Shown: positions 1-11,209, counted from the stretch's first letter. The stretch: DNA of 64,000 nt from Acidobacteriota bacterium (GCA_018000455.1 JAGNJW010000004.1:62001-126000); one strand, 5' to 3'. Numbers and translations: made by a program. Notes: generated by a model from the letters alone, not told the origin.

Positions 1-864
1 CTGCTCAAGGCTGATGTCGTCGTCATCAGCGATTCACCGATGTTCGATCGCGACGTGCCGTCGATCTGCTACGGCTTGCGGGGGCTGGCCTACTTCCAGA
101 TCGACGTGCGTGGCAGCAAGTCGGATCTGCACTCGGGCTCCTTCGGCGGGGCGCTGGTGAACCCCGCCATGGCGCTGGCGCAGGCGCTGGCGCAGATGAA
201 GGACAAGAGCGGCCGCATCAGGATTCCCGGGTTCTACGATGACGTCGTGGCCCTGCGCGACGAAGAGCGGGCCGAGTTCGCCAAGCTCCCCTTCAACGAG
301 AAGCGCTACCGGATGGATCTGGGGGCGCCCAAGCTCTTCGGCGAGGCTGGCTACACGACGCTCGAACGTGTCTGGGCGCGTCCCACTTTCGAGATCAACG
401 GCTTGCTGTCAGGGTTCACCGGCGACGGTGCCAAGACGGTGCTGCCGGCGGTCGCCATGGCCAAAGTCAGCATGCGCCTCGTACCCAACCAGGATCCGGC
501 GAAGATCGGCGACCTGTTCGAAACCCACCTGAAGAAGGTGATGTCGAAAGCCGTCAGCTACTCCCTCATCCGCATGCACGGCGGCAAGCCCTGGATGACC
601 TCCTTCGACAACCAGTACGTGCAGGCCGCGGGCCGGGCCATCGAGCGTGGTTTCGGCAAGACGCCGGTCTTCAACCGCGAGGGCGGATCGATTCCGGTCG
701 TGGCGACGTTCCAGGAGGTGCTCGGTCTCCCGTGCGTGCTCTTCGGCGTGGGCCTGCCAGACGAGAACGCCCATGCGCCAGACGAGAAGATCGATCTGGG
801 CAACTTCCACAATGGTGTCATCGCGTCGGCTGCCCTCTACGAGGAGATCGGCCGCCTCCGGTGA
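1..864 (+). CDS. M20 family dipeptidase, C-terminal part (5' end outside window)
   Basis: The reading frame is open from base 1, so the N-terminus, with most metal ligands, lies upstream. The visible 287 residues cover the dimerisation (lid) domain and the C-terminal part of the catalytic domain of an M20 zinc dipeptidase of the PepV/CNDP type. Family marks are LHSGSFGG in the lid domain, NREGGSIP, and ENAHAPDE near the end, whose histidine is a conserved metal ligand. These cytoplasmic enzymes hydrolyse dipeptides. The next gene starts 1 nt after the TGA stop, so the two are probably co-transcribed. The family assignment is confident; the substrate is unknown. Confidence 0.85.
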   Translation: MLKADVVVISDSPMFDRDVPSICYGLRGLAYFQIDVRGSKSDLHSGSFGGALVNPAMALAQALAQMKDKSGRIRIPGFYDDVVALRDEERAEFAKLPFNEKRYRMDLGAPKLFGEAGYTTLERVWARPTFEINGLLSGFTGDGAKTVLPAVAMAKVSMRLVPNQDPAKIGDLFETHLKKVMSKAVSYSLIRMHGGKPWMTSFDNQYVQAAGRAIERGFGKTPVFNREGGSIPVVATFQEVLGLPCVLFGVGLPDENAHAPDEKIDLGNFHNGVIASAALYEEIGRLR

Positions 865-865
865 G

Positions 866-1531
866 ATGGACGGTGTCCTGACCGCGCTGGCGGCCTTCTA
901 CGGTCCGCTCGCGCCGCCGCCCACGGACCTGTTCGCCTTCCTCGTCTGGGAGATCGTGTCGGCGCGTGCCCTGCCGGCGCGCCGCGACATCGCCTGGCAG
1001 GCGCTCAGGCGCATTCCCGCCCTCACGCCGGACGCGATGTTCAGGGTCGCAAGAGACGACCTCAAGGCCGCCATCAACGGCCTCGGCGGCTTCGACGAGC
1101 GACTCGACGCCCTGCGCGCCGGGAGCGGGCACTTCCGTCGCCATCGCGACCTGCCTGAGGTCGTGTCGGGTCCGCTCCTCCGGGCCACGCGGGCGCTCCG
1201 CGACGTGCCGCACCTGTCGCCCGCGGCACAGGTGCGGGCGCTCTTCTTCGCCGGGGGCCACACGGTGCCGGCGGTGGATGACGAGGTGGGACGCGTCGTG
1301 GGGCGGCTGCGCGGCGTGACCGCGGCCGCCGGGCCGCGGCGTCGGCGAGCGGCCCGGCAAGTGCTCGCTGGAGCGTTCGGGGCCGATCGCGACCGCCTGG
1401 CACAGGCGCTCGTGGTGCTGGGCCACCACGCCGGACACGCCTGCTCAGAGCACGCGCCGCACTGCACGGTGTGCCCGCTCAGGCCCGCGTGTGCCTACGC
1501 CGCCTCCCGCGAGCGGCCGGCGGCCGAGTAG
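866..1531 (+). CDS. Endonuclease III-like HhH-GPD protein with [4Fe-4S] cluster
   Basis: This 221-residue protein resembles base-excision-repair glycosylases of the endonuclease III superfamily. The C-terminus has the cluster loop C-x6-C-x2-C-x5-C at residues 193-209, matching endonuclease III spacing. VDDEVGRV keeps the catalytic aspartate context (VDTHV in typical members). The helix-hairpin-helix LPGVGRKTA motif is not recognisable, however, and its lysine, which forms the Schiff base in bifunctional enzymes, appears missing. It may therefore be a monofunctional glycosylase or a DNA-binding relative. The start is the ATG 1 nt after the preceding peptidase stop; the longer upstream open frame overlaps that gene and is not used. 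Confidence 0.78.
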   Translation: MDGVLTALAAFYGPLAPPPTDLFAFLVWEIVSARALPARRDIAWQALRRIPALTPDAMFRVARDDLKAAINGLGGFDERLDALRAGSGHFRRHRDLPEVVSGPLLRATRALRDVPHLSPAAQVRALFFAGGHTVPAVDDEVGRVVGRLRGVTAAAGPRRRRAARQVLAGAFGADRDRLAQALVVLGHHAGHACSEHAPHCTVCPLRPACAYAASRERPAAE

Positions 1532-1555
1532 CCCGAGCCCCGCCATCGGGCGTTC

Positions 1556-2440
1556 CTAGTTGAGCGAGGCGACGCGCCGGCGCAGCGATTTCACGTGGTC
1601 CCAGACCTGCGCGGTCTCGTCGCGCGCGTCGTCGCCCTTGTCGGTGAGCGTGAGCAGTCGGAGGTACTCCTCGAGATCGCGAAGCGCTGCGGCGTATTCG
1701 TGCAGGTGATACGACAGCAGCCCGCGGTCGCGCAGCTCGGCCAGCGACGACGGCGTCAGGGCCAGCAGGGCGTCGGTCACCGTGTGAGCCTGGGGAAACG
1801 ATCGGTTCTCCACGTAGAGGCGCTTCAGGTTCACCAGCATCCGCACGAAGACCTGCCGTCGTGAGGCCCGCGCCAACAGTTCCGGCCGGAACTGGATGGC
1901 GTCTTCGTCGCGCGCGAGCAGGGCGCGGCAGTCCTGCTCGGTCAGGATCGCCCCGTCGTTGAAGGCATCGACGATGAGCCCGGCGTCACCATCGGCGCCG
2001 GCCGCGCCGTCCCAGACGCGCACCAGGAAGTGCCCGGGAAAGTTGATGCCTTCGGCACGAAGGCCGGCGCGGCGGGCCACTTCCATGTAGACGATCGCCA
2101 TCGTGATCGGAATCCCAGTGCGGCGGTCGATGACCTGATTCAGGCAGCTGTTGCGGATGTCGCCGTATTGCTGCCGGTTGCCGCGGAAGCCGAGTGTGCC
2201 GAAGAGGCAGCGATTGATGGCCTCGATGCGGGTGTGCACCGGGCCCTCCACGCCGGCGTGTGCGGCCACCTCGGCGAGCGCCTGATCGCCGAGCGCGTCG
2301 AGCTCAGCCAGATAGCGGCTGGCCACCAGCGCCGGATACTCGACCGAGGCGATGACGAGCGCGCCCGGTGCGAATGTCGGCCCCGGCCTGGCATCGGCGT
2401 CCTCGAGGGCCCTGGCGATGGCGGTGCCGGTCGGCAGCAC
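1556..2440 (-). CDS. SirB1/transglutaminase-like family protein with TPR-like tail
   Basis: The 294-residue product matches the SirB1 (UPF0162) family. It has the core NSCLNQVIDRRTGIPIT followed by YMEVARRAGL and NFPGHFLVR, which resemble a transglutaminase-like fold. The C-terminal third is helical with TPR-like spacing, as usual in this family. The molecular function of SirB1 proteins is not well established. The start is GTG, directly abutting the stop of the HAD gene (0 nt gap), so it is the last gene of the long minus-strand operon beginning with the TetR gene near 11191. A 24-nt gap separates it from the convergent HhH gene. Confidence 0.82.
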   Translation of the reverse strand: MLPTGTAIARALEDADARPGPTFAPGALVIASVEYPALVASRYLAELDALGDQALAEVAAHAGVEGPVHTRIEAINRCLFGTLGFRGNRQQYGDIRNSCLNQVIDRRTGIPITMAIVYMEVARRAGLRAEGINFPGHFLVRVWDGAAGADGDAGLIVDAFNDGAILTEQDCRALLARDEDAIQFRPELLARASRRQVFVRMLVNLKRLYVENRSFPQAHTVTDALLALTPSSLAELRDRGLLSYHLHEYAAALRDLEEYLRLLTLTDKGDDARDETAQVWDHVKSLRRRVASLN

Positions 2441-3142
2441 TTAGCTCGCCCTCGCGCGGCCGCACAATCGTTCGAGCGTGGCGACGTCGAGCGCATGAAG
2501 GCCGGCCACGACGAGCTCGGCGTGGCCGGCCAAGGCCTCGGCCGGATACGTGTTGGTGACGGCGACGGTGCGCAGCCCGGCCGCCGTCGCGGATTCGAGG
2601 CCCCAGCGGGAGTCTTCGATGGCCACCGTCCGCGCCGGCGCGAGCGTGCGGCCGGTGATGCGGCCGAGGCGCGCGAATGCCTCGAGGTAGGGATCGGGCG
2701 CCGGCTTCGACGCCGGCGTCTGGTCGGCGCCGATGATGGCCAGGAAATGCGTGCCGAGGCCCGCCCTGCCCAGCACGTCCTCGATTTCGTGGGTCTGAGC
2801 GCCGGAGGCGACGGCGATCGGCACGCTGGCCGAGGCCGTCCTGATGAACTCCGCAGCGCCCGGAAACAGCATCTCGCCGGCGGCCGCCAGCGCGTCGTAG
2901 CACCGGCCCTTGTCGGTCACGAGCGCCTCGAGCGTGGCGGCGTCGAGGGCGTGCCGCTGGTCGGCGGCCAGTTGGCGCAAGACGCCGAGATCGTCGAAAC
3001 CGAGATAGTGCGCGTAGTACGCCTCATCGCTGAGCACCAGGGGCGTCGACGCCAGGGCCTGCTGGAAGGCGACCAGGTGCAGGCGCTCACTGTCGGCGAT
3101 GACACCGTCGAAGTCGAAGATGATGGCGTCGAGTGCGCTCAT
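2441..3142 (-). CDS. HAD family hydrolase (beta-phosphoglucomutase/phosphatase-like)
   Basis: A 233-residue HAD protein. Motif I is DFDGVIADSE (nucleophile Asp10 and acid/base Asp12), followed by a helical cap domain at about residues 18-90. Motif II lies in VASGAQTHEI, motif III in the conserved lysine of PASKPAPDPY, and motif IV in AIEDSRWGLESA. This arrangement is typical of cytosolic sugar-phosphate phosphatases and beta-phosphoglucomutase-like enzymes. The substrate cannot be told from sequence. The ATG overlaps the stop of the upstream DUF1684 gene by 4 nt (ATGA), indicating translational coupling. Confidence 0.85.
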   Translation of the reverse strand: MSALDAIIFDFDGVIADSERLHLVAFQQALASTPLVLSDEAYYAHYLGFDDLGVLRQLAADQRHALDAATLEALVTDKGRCYDALAAAGEMLFPGAAEFIRTASASVPIAVASGAQTHEIEDVLGRAGLGTHFLAIIGADQTPASKPAPDPYLEAFARLGRITGRTLAPARTVAIEDSRWGLESATAAGLRTVAVTNTYPAEALAGHAELVVAGLHALDVATLERLCGRARAS

Positions 3143-3812
3143 CGGCCCGGCGTCAGCGCTTCGTCTGCTCGCAGGCGCTCGCCGGCACGGATCGGCACCT
3201 TGAGACGGTTCTCGGCGGGCGGATACGGACAGTCGTATTCGCTGTTGTAGTAGCAGTACGGGTGATAGGCGGTGTTGAAGTCGACGACGTAGACGCCGCT
3301 CGGCTGCGGGTCGATGTCCAGATAGCGACCGGCCTGATAGGTCTCGGTGCCGCTCGTCAGGTCACTGAAGGGCACGAACAGGCGCAAGACCTGCTGCCCG
3401 GCCTCGGCGAAGGCGGTGAGTTTCTGTGTCTGGCCGCGCAGCGTGAACTCGAGGTAGCCGACGCGCTCCATGTCGCGCTGCTTGCCCGTCGACGTGGGCA
3501 TGACGAGACGGGTGCGGTCCTGCAGCAGACGCAGGGTCGCCGGCGTCGCGTAGTCGGGGTCGATATCGAAGTAGCTGATCGGGAGGAACTTGGCCTGCTC
3601 GGCCGGCGTCACCGGCGACTCGCTGCCGCCGGAGCGGAAGAAATCGTCCTTCCTGGTTCGCTCGTCGGCGACCTTGCGCACGTAGGCCGCTTCCGGCGGT
3701 TCCTGCGTGCATGCGACCGCCACTCCCAGCGCCACCACAAGTGCGGCCGTGCGCCCTCTCAACCAGCGTGACACGCCTCTCAGTGTGCCATAGCCGACAG
3801 ACGCTCTGCCGC

Positions 3813-3816
<4 letters not shown>
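3139..3816 (-). CDS. DUF1684 family lipoprotein
   Basis: A 225-residue protein with a basic N-terminus, a hydrophobic stretch and a lipobox-like VAVAC near residue 36, suggesting a lipoprotein. The rest matches DUF1684: an early RKDDFFR segment, LFVPFSDLTSG, ETYQAGRYLDI, VVDFNTAYHPYC, then a CPYPPAENRL segment near the end. Conserved Asp, Tyr, His and Cys residues hint at a binding or catalytic site, but no function is established. The GTG start overlaps the acyl-CoA dehydrogenase stop by 4 nt (GTGA), which favours it over an inner GTG at 3774. It belongs to the beta-oxidation operon, although its link to lipid metabolism is unknown. Confidence 0.82.
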
Positions 3817-5576
<1,760 letters not shown>

Positions 5577-5590
5577 CTCGTCCCCCACCT

Positions 5591-6772
5591 CTAAGCGACT
5601 CGCTCGAAGATTCCGGCCGCACCCATGCCGCCGCCAACGCACATCGTGACCAGGCCGTAGCGTGCTCCCCGACGCCGCATCTCGTAGAGCAGCGACGTGG
5701 TCATCCGCGCGCCGGTACAGCCGAGCGGATGGCCGAGTGCGATGGCGCCCCCGTTGACGTTGAGACGGTCCTCGGGAATGGCCAGCTCAGCCTGGCAGGC
5801 CAGCACCTGTGCGGCGAAGGCCTCGTTGAACTCCACGAGGTCGATCTCGCCGAGCGTGAGGCCTGCCTGCCTCAGCGCCTTGCCGACGGCGGGCACCGGA
5901 CCCAGCCCGAAGAGCTCCGGTGCGACACCCGCCGTGGCGTAGGTGATAAAGCGCGCGAGCGGCGTGAGGCGGTGCTCGCGGGCGTAGTCGGCCGAGACGA
6001 CGACCAGCGCTGCCGCCCCATCACTCATCTGAGACGAATTGCCCGCCGTGACCGTGCCGGCCACATGGAACGCTGGCGGTAGTGCGGCCAGGGCCTGGGC
6101 GGAGGTGCCGCGGCGCGGACCCTCGTCCACCGCGAAGACGATGTCACGCGCGACCGGAGCGCCGCTCACCGCGGGTTCCGCCAGGCGCGTCGTGACGGAG
6201 ACGATCTCGTCGGCGAAACGACCGGCGTCGATGGCCGCCAGCGCCCGCTCGTGGGAGCGCAGCGCGAACGCGTCCTGCGCGCTGCGCGAGATGCCCGACT
6301 GACGCGCGTGGTTCTCGGCGACGAGACCGGTCGTGAGGTAGACGTCGGGATACCGCTCGACGAGCTCAGGATTGGGCGCAACTTTGTGGCCGCCCATCGG
6401 CACCAGGCTCATCGACTCGGTGCCGCCGGCCACGATGGCCCGTGCCTCACCGACGCGGATGCGATCGGCTGCGTTGGCGATCGCCTGCAGGCCCGAGGCG
6501 CAGAAGCGGTTGACGGTGACCGCCGAGGCCGTCACCGGCAGGCCCGCGCGCAGGCTGGCAATGCGGGCGACGTTCAGGCCCTGTTCGGCTTCGGGCATGG
6601 CGCAGCCCAGGACGACATCGTCGATGTCGTCGGCTGAGACGTTGCCGGCGCGGGCCAGCGCCTCGCCTATGACGAGCGCGGCCAGGTCGTCGGGCCGCGT
6701 GAAGCGCAGCGCGCCCTTCGGTGCCTTGCCCACCGGCGTGCGAACGGCGGAGACGATGACGGCGTCCTGCAT
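5591..6772 (-). CDS. Acetyl-CoA C-acyltransferase (thiolase II family)
   Basis: A 393-residue thiolase, the standard family length, performing the last thiolytic step of beta-oxidation. The nucleophilic cysteine is Cys91 in [10 protein letters not shown]. The C-terminal catalytic histidine is in [11 protein letters not shown] and the second cysteine in [11 protein letters not shown]. The start ATG gives [15 protein letters not shown], the expected thiolase N-terminus; the longer frame upstream is overlap with the preceding hydrolase. It lies 2 nt after that hydrolase and 14 nt before the acyl-CoA dehydrogenase. Its position beside the hydratase/dehydrogenase gene supports degradation rather than acetoacetyl-CoA synthesis. 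Confidence 0.94.
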   Translation of the reverse strand: MQDAVIVSAVRTPVGKAPKGALRFTRPDDLAALVIGEALARAGNVSADDIDDVVLGCAMPEAEQGLNVARIASLRAGLPVTASAVTVNRFCASGLQAIANAADRIRVGEARAIVAGGTESMSLVPMGGHKVAPNPELVERYPDVYLTTGLVAENHARQSGISRSAQDAFALRSHERALAAIDAGRFADEIVSVTTRLAEPAVSGAPVARDIVFAVDEGPRRGTSAQALAALPPAFHVAGTVTAGNSSQMSDGAAALVVVSADYAREHRLTPLARFITYATAGVAPELFGLGPVPAVGKALRQAGLTLGEIDLVEFNEAFAAQVLACQAELAIPEDRLNVNGGAIALGHPLGCTGARMTTSLLYEMRRRGARYGLVTMCVGGGMGAAGIFERVA

Positions 6773-6774
6773 GG

Positions 6775-7407
6775 TCAAGCCTTCCAGTCGGCCAGCAACC
6801 CCTCGACGGCATCGCCGACGAGCGTCGTGCGGCCTTCGAAGAGGTGGCTGGCGTCTTCGATCTGCACCAGTTCCTTCGGTTCGGCGAGCGTGGCGTAGAA
6901 GCGGCGGACAGCTGCCACCGAGATGAGCTCGTCGTCTTCCCCGTGCACGATGAAAGTGGGTTTTCCGGCGGTGGCGACGACGGAGTAGTCGTAGCGGTCG
7001 ACCGCCGGCGCCACCAGCAGCAGCAGCGAGACGCGGGGGTCGACGGCACCGACCGAAGCGGCGATCCACGACCCGAACGACATGCCCACTGCCCATACGG
7101 GCAGGTCCGGGAAGCGCTGCTCGGCAAACGTGAGGGCGGCGCGGAAGTCCTCCTGCTCGCCCGGGCCCGCATCGAACGTGCCGGCGCTCATGCCGACGCC
7201 TCGGAAGTTGATGCGCAGCGCGGCGACGCCGGCGCGCGTCAGGCCCTTGGCGGTCTGGTAGAGGGCCTTGGTGTGCATCGTGCCGCCGTGCAGCGGGTGG
7301 GGATGGCCACACACCGCCACCGCGCGCACCGGCCCCGACGGCAGGTCGAGGCGGGCTTCGAGCGGTCCGGACGGGCCGGCGATCTCTCTAAGAAACTCGG
7401 TGGGCAC
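6775..7407 (-). CDS. Alpha/beta hydrolase (COG2945-like)
   Basis: A 210-residue cytosolic alpha/beta hydrolase. [13 protein letters not shown] near the start and [13 protein letters not shown] match the COG2945/CocE-related group. The nucleophile elbow is GMSFGSW, the aspartate lies in HGEDDELI, and the histidine in EDASHLFEG, so the triad is complete. The substrate is unknown; within a beta-oxidation operon an ester or thioester is a reasonable guess. The GTG start overlaps the previous hydrolase gene by 20 nt. Confidence 0.85.
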   Translation of the reverse strand: MPTEFLREIAGPSGPLEARLDLPSGPVRAVAVCGHPHPLHGGTMHTKALYQTAKGLTRAGVAALRINFRGVGMSAGTFDAGPGEQEDFRAALTFAEQRFPDLPVWAVGMSFGSWIAASVGAVDPRVSLLLLVAPAVDRYDYSVVATAGKPTFIVHGEDDELISVAAVRRFYATLAEPKELVQIEDASHLFEGRTTLVGDAVEGLLADWKA

Positions 7408-8242
7408 GAACCTTCTCCAAGGGGGATGGCGGGCAATCGGTCATCGCGTCGGGTGCCTCCGGCAGTTCGGCGAGCAGGCTGGCGACCTCGTCGGCGAACT
7501 CACGCGCCTTCATGACCGTGCCGTTGTGGCCGGTATGGGCCATGGTGACGACGCGGGCGCCGGGCAGCCAGGCGCGGTAGGTGAGAGTGTCGGCCGGTGG
7601 CACGACCCGCTCGAGGCCCGGCTCGCCGGTCACGATCAGGGCCGGCACGTCGATCGGACGGTCGATCGAGAAGGCCGCCGATTCGAGCCAGCGCAGCCGC
7701 CGCGCCATCCTCGCCGCCGACGCGGGGGCGCCGGCGATGGTCATGCCGTGGCCCATGACGAACTGCCAGCGGTCTCGAGGCTCGGGTAGGGAGGCCCTGA
7801 GCTCGGGGTAGACACGCAGCGGGGCGCCGATCCAGAACACCGGTGCCAGGAGCCGCGGCGCCTTGAGATACCGCACGGCTCGCGCCGGCAGCCGCCAGGT
7901 CGGTGGCGGAGCCGAGGCCACGACCAGGGCCGAGAGCGCGCCGCGGTGTCGTGCGGCGTACTCGGCGGCGATGAGGCCGCCGTAGGAGACGCCGACGATG
8001 ACCGGCCGCTCGAATCCTGTGGCGCGGATGACGTCGTCGAGTTGTGTCAGGTAGTTTTCGAAGCCGGCCGGCTCCGACCAGGCGAATCCACTCGTCGGTT
8101 CATCGGCCAGCGAGAACGTGACGACGTGGCCGAGCGAGGCCAGGGCCTCGACCGTCGGCAGGCCCCACTCGTAGCGTCCCTGGAGGCCGGGGACGACGAC
8201 GATGGGGCGTCCTGCTCCACGCTCGATGATTCGTGGCATCAC
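7388..8242 (-). CDS. Alpha/beta fold hydrolase
   Basis: A 284-residue alpha/beta hydrolase. An oxyanion-type VVVPGLQGRYEW follows strand 3; the nucleophile elbow is GVSYGGLIA; an aspartate- or glutamate-bearing loop follows LIVTGEPGLER; the histidine is in AHTGHNGTV. It lacks a signal peptide. It sits 1 nt after the stop of the fused dehydrogenase/hydratase gene and overlaps the next hydrolase. Two adjacent ATGs (8242 and 8239) are possible starts. The pair of unrelated hydrolases in one lipid operon suggests ester or thioester release, but this is inference. Confidence 0.82.
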   Translation of the reverse strand: MMPRIIERGAGRPIVVVPGLQGRYEWGLPTVEALASLGHVVTFSLADEPTSGFAWSEPAGFENYLTQLDDVIRATGFERPVIVGVSYGGLIAAEYAARHRGALSALVVASAPPPTWRLPARAVRYLKAPRLLAPVFWIGAPLRVYPELRASLPEPRDRWQFVMGHGMTIAGAPASAARMARRLRWLESAAFSIDRPIDVPALIVTGEPGLERVVPPADTLTYRAWLPGARVVTMAHTGHNGTVMKAREFADEVASLLAELPEAPDAMTDCPPSPLEKVRAHRVS

Positions 8243-8243
8243 G

Positions 8244-10538
8244 TCAGTTCCTGAGCGGCTTGCCCGTCGTGAGCGTGTGCTGGATGCGGGCCAGGGTCTT
8301 TGGCTCGCCGAGCAGGCGCAGGAAGGCCTCGCGTTCGAGATCGAGCAGGTGCTGCTCGCTGACGCTGGTCGCGTGCGGCACGCCGCCCCCGGCGAACACG
8401 TGGGCGAGTGCCCGGCCGATGGTCAGGTCGTGGTCGGTGGCCCGTCCCGCCCGCCACGCCAGGTGGACACCGAGCTTGAGTGCCGCGCCGAGGGATTCGC
8501 CGCCCACCGGGATCGCCAGACGCGGCAGCGGCGCCCGGTAGCCTTCAGCCACGCGTTGGAGCGCCTGGGCCTTGGCGTCGGCCATGAGGCGCTCCCGGTT
8601 CATCGAGAAGGTGTCGAGTGGCGAGAGATAACCGAGGCGGACGGCGTCCGGCGCGCTCGCCGAGACTCTGGCCAGGGCCACCGTTTCGAACGCCTGTTGC
8701 ACGAAGGGGAGGGGATCGGCGCCCGCCGACGGCAGACGTGACATGGCGCGCACCACCATTTCCTTGGTGCCGCCGCCGGCTGGAATGAGCCCGACGCCGA
8801 CCTCGACGAGCCCTATGAAGGTGTCGCCCGCGGCGTGGACGCGGTCGGCGTGCAGCGCCACCTCGCAGCCGCCGCCCAGGGCCAGGCCGGCTGGCGCCAC
8901 CACGACCGGCACCGGGCTGTAGCGCAGTGCCATCACCGCCCGCTGGAACTCCCGCACCATGAGATCCAGTTCGTCCCAGTTGCCTTCCTGCGCCTCGAGC
9001 AGCACCAGCATCAGGTTGGCGCCGGCCGAGAAATGCGGTGCTTCGTTGCCGACCACCAGTGCCCGGTGGTTCTTCGCGGCCTCGCTCACGCCCGCGTGGA
9101 TCATGGCGATGGTGTCGCCGCCGATGGCGTTCATCTTCGAGTGGAACTGCACGGCGAGCACGCCGTCTTCGAGATCGACGAGGCTGGCGCCGGCGTTCTT
9201 CTTCACGATCCGGTTGTGGCGCACCGCTTCGGTGAGGATGAGGAGACCCGGCCGCCTCGGCGGGTCGGCCACGCGCAGCTGGTTTCGTCCGGCGGCGAGG
9301 GCCTCGGCGATGAGGGGCGGCACGTCGGCGACGCCGGCGGCCGCCGCCGCCTCCACGACCTCTCTGAGGCCGATGGCGTCGAGCGTCTGGAACGGGCCCA
9401 GCTCCCAGCCAAACCCCCAGCGCATCACCCGGTCGACGTCGTCGAGCGAATGGGCAATATCGGGCGCCACCCGTGCGGCGTAGACGAGCGTCGGAGCAAG
9501 CGTCTCGCGCAGGAACTGGCCGACCTTGTCGCGGCCGAGAAAGAGCGTGCGGATGCGCGTGGCGGTGTCGTCGATGGCCGCTGCTGCCGCGATCGACGGG
9601 AAGGAGGGCTTTCTCTGTGGCTGGTAGTCGAGCGTGGCCGGATCGAGGGTGAATACGGCCGATGCACCGGCCGCGTCCTTGCGGCGCTCGTAGAAGCCGC
9701 GGCCGGCCTTCTCACCGAGCGATCCGCGTTCGAGCAGCCGGGTCAGCAAGGCCGGCTGCCGGAACCAGGCGCGGTCGGCGTCGCCGGACAGCCGGTCCTC
9801 GAGGTTCCGCATTACGTGCGCCAGCACGTCGAGGCCGGCGATGTCCATCGTGCGGAAGGTGGCCGAGGCCGGCCGGCCGATGGCCGTGCCGGTCATCTGG
9901 TCGACCTCGTCGATCGAATAGCGGCCTTCGTCCACCGCGCGCAGGATCGTGGCGACGCCGTGCAGGCCGAGGTGATTGCCGATGAAGTTCGGCGTGTCCT
10001 TCGCCACGACGACGCCCTTGCCGAGCACCCGGTCGCCGAACTCGACCATTCGGGCGACCACCTCCAGATCGGTGTCGGGCGTCGGCACGATCTCGAGCAG
10101 CGCGAGATAGCGCGGTGGGTTGAAGAAGTGCGTCCCGAGCCAGCGGCGGCGCCGTTCGAGCGGCCAGCCCTCGGCGATGGCGCCAACGGGGATGCCCGAC
10201 GTGTTGGTGGTGAAGACGGCATCGCCACGGCAGGCGGCGGCCACTCTCGTGATGAGGTCGCGCTTGACGTCGATGCGTTCGACGACGGCTTCGAGAATCC
10301 AGTCGGCGGACGCCAGCAGGCCGAGGTCCTCTTCGAAGCTGCCTGTCTTGACGAGGCGCCAGGTGTCGGGGGTGAACTGCGGATCGGGCTTGAGCTTGCG
10401 GGCCCGCTGCAACCCCGCGGCCGCCTGGTCGCGCGTCACGTCCAGCAGCACCACCGGCAGGCCAGCGTTGGCCAGGTGCAGCGCGATCTGCGCGCCCATC
10501 GTGCCGGCGCCGAGCACCCCCACGCTGGTGATCGTCAT
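8244..10538 (-). CDS. 3-hydroxyacyl-CoA dehydrogenase / enoyl-CoA hydratase fusion (FadN-type order)
   Basis: A 764-residue bifunctional beta-oxidation enzyme. The N-terminal half is an NAD-binding 3-hydroxyacyl-CoA dehydrogenase: GAGTMG at about residue 9, FTTNTSGIPV, THFFNPPRYL, then dehydrogenase C-terminal domains. A crotonase domain begins at about residue 445, with the oxyanion segment APHFSAGANL, LALGGGCEVAL (first catalytic Glu) and GLVEVGVGLIPAGGG (second Glu). The dehydrogenase-then-hydratase order is that of Bacillus FadN, the reverse of E. coli FadB. The start ATG overlaps the TetR stop by 4 nt; upstream in-frame codons overlap the regulator and are rejected. Confidence 0.92.
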   Translation of the reverse strand: MTITSVGVLGAGTMGAQIALHLANAGLPVVLLDVTRDQAAAGLQRARKLKPDPQFTPDTWRLVKTGSFEEDLGLLASADWILEAVVERIDVKRDLITRVAAACRGDAVFTTNTSGIPVGAIAEGWPLERRRRWLGTHFFNPPRYLALLEIVPTPDTDLEVVARMVEFGDRVLGKGVVVAKDTPNFIGNHLGLHGVATILRAVDEGRYSIDEVDQMTGTAIGRPASATFRTMDIAGLDVLAHVMRNLEDRLSGDADRAWFRQPALLTRLLERGSLGEKAGRGFYERRKDAAGASAVFTLDPATLDYQPQRKPSFPSIAAAAAIDDTATRIRTLFLGRDKVGQFLRETLAPTLVYAARVAPDIAHSLDDVDRVMRWGFGWELGPFQTLDAIGLREVVEAAAAAGVADVPPLIAEALAAGRNQLRVADPPRRPGLLILTEAVRHNRIVKKNAGASLVDLEDGVLAVQFHSKMNAIGGDTIAMIHAGVSEAAKNHRALVVGNEAPHFSAGANLMLVLLEAQEGNWDELDLMVREFQRAVMALRYSPVPVVVAPAGLALGGGCEVALHADRVHAAGDTFIGLVEVGVGLIPAGGGTKEMVVRAMSRLPSAGADPLPFVQQAFETVALARVSASAPDAVRLGYLSPLDTFSMNRERLMADAKAQALQRVAEGYRAPLPRLAIPVGGESLGAALKLGVHLAWRAGRATDHDLTIGRALAHVFAGGGVPHATSVSEQHLLDLEREAFLRLLGEPKTLARIQHTLTTGKPLRN

Positions 10539-11191
10539 GCCGCGCCTCCGACAGCGCGTGGGCGCTCGCCCACGCCGTGCAGGAAGAGATCGATCACCGT
10601 GTCGGCGTCGTTCTCCAAAGGATAGTGACGGCGGCTGAGCATCCAGTTGGTGGCCATCTCGTCCAGCGCCCCGAAGAGAATCTTCGCGGCGGTAGTCGCG
10701 CTGATGTCGCGGCGGAAGAGCCCAGCGGCCTGGCCGGCCTCGACCGCCTCGCGGATGATGCCGAGGTACTCTCGCAGGTAGCTCGATGAGAACCGCTCCA
10801 TGAACTTGGTCGACTGCCGCAGTTCGACCTGGAAGACCACCGCGAGATCGCGATCGCGTCCGAGCCGTTCGAGGTGCAGGCGCGCGATGCGGCTCAGGCG
10901 TTCGCAAGGGTCGGACGCGCCGACGAGCGCCGCGCGGCCTTCCGCGATGGCATCCTTCATCGTGCGCTCGAAGACCGAGACGAGCAGATCATCCTTGCTG
11001 CGGAAGTAGAGATACACGGTGCCGGCGGCGACGCCGGCGGCCCGAGCGACGTCGGCCACCTGGGCGTTGAAGAAGCCGCGTTGCGCGAATACTTGCGTAG
11101 CGGCGCGCATGATGGCGTCGCGCTTGTCGCCCACCGGCGGCCGGGGCGGTGCGAGACGACGGGGCAGGGCAGCGGGGGCAGCGCGTTTCAT
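10535..11191 (-). CDS. TetR/AcrR family regulator (FadR-like), first gene of beta-oxidation operon
   Basis: An approximately 218-residue TetR regulator. The helix-turn-helix is VADVARAAGVAAGTVYLYF, followed by RSKDDLL; the C-terminal ligand domain includes a FALDE-like FGALDEMATNWML segment common in fatty-acid-responsive members. By analogy with Bacillus FadR it should repress beta-oxidation genes and be released by long-chain acyl-CoA. The ATG at 11191 (MKRAAP) is preferred. Upstream ATG 11209 and TTG 11236 would place the operator and promoter inside the coding region. It overlaps the downstream fusion enzyme by 4 nt, so it is probably co-transcribed with the pathway it controls. Confidence 0.9.
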   Translation of the reverse strand: MKRAAPAALPRRLAPPRPPVGDKRDAIMRAATQVFAQRGFFNAQVADVARAAGVAAGTVYLYFRSKDDLLVSVFERTMKDAIAEGRAALVGASDPCERLSRIARLHLERLGRDRDLAVVFQVELRQSTKFMERFSSSYLREYLGIIREAVEAGQAAGLFRRDISATTAAKILFGALDEMATNWMLSRRHYPLENDADTVIDLFLHGVGERPRAVGGAA

Positions 11192-11209
11192 GAATGAATG
11201 TTCATTCAT
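11190..11209. promoter_or_regulatory. FadR/TetR-type palindromic operator
   Basis: The inverted repeat TGAATGA-4 nt-TCATTCA spans 11191-11208, with one further A/T pair outside. It matches the published Bacillus FadR box form, TGAATGA-N4-TCATTCA. It touches the predicted -10 box of the TetR gene and covers the region just upstream of its ATG, so binding would block transcription of the whole operon. The divergent ABC-importer promoter is about 100 nt away and may not be affected. Confidence 0.8.
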
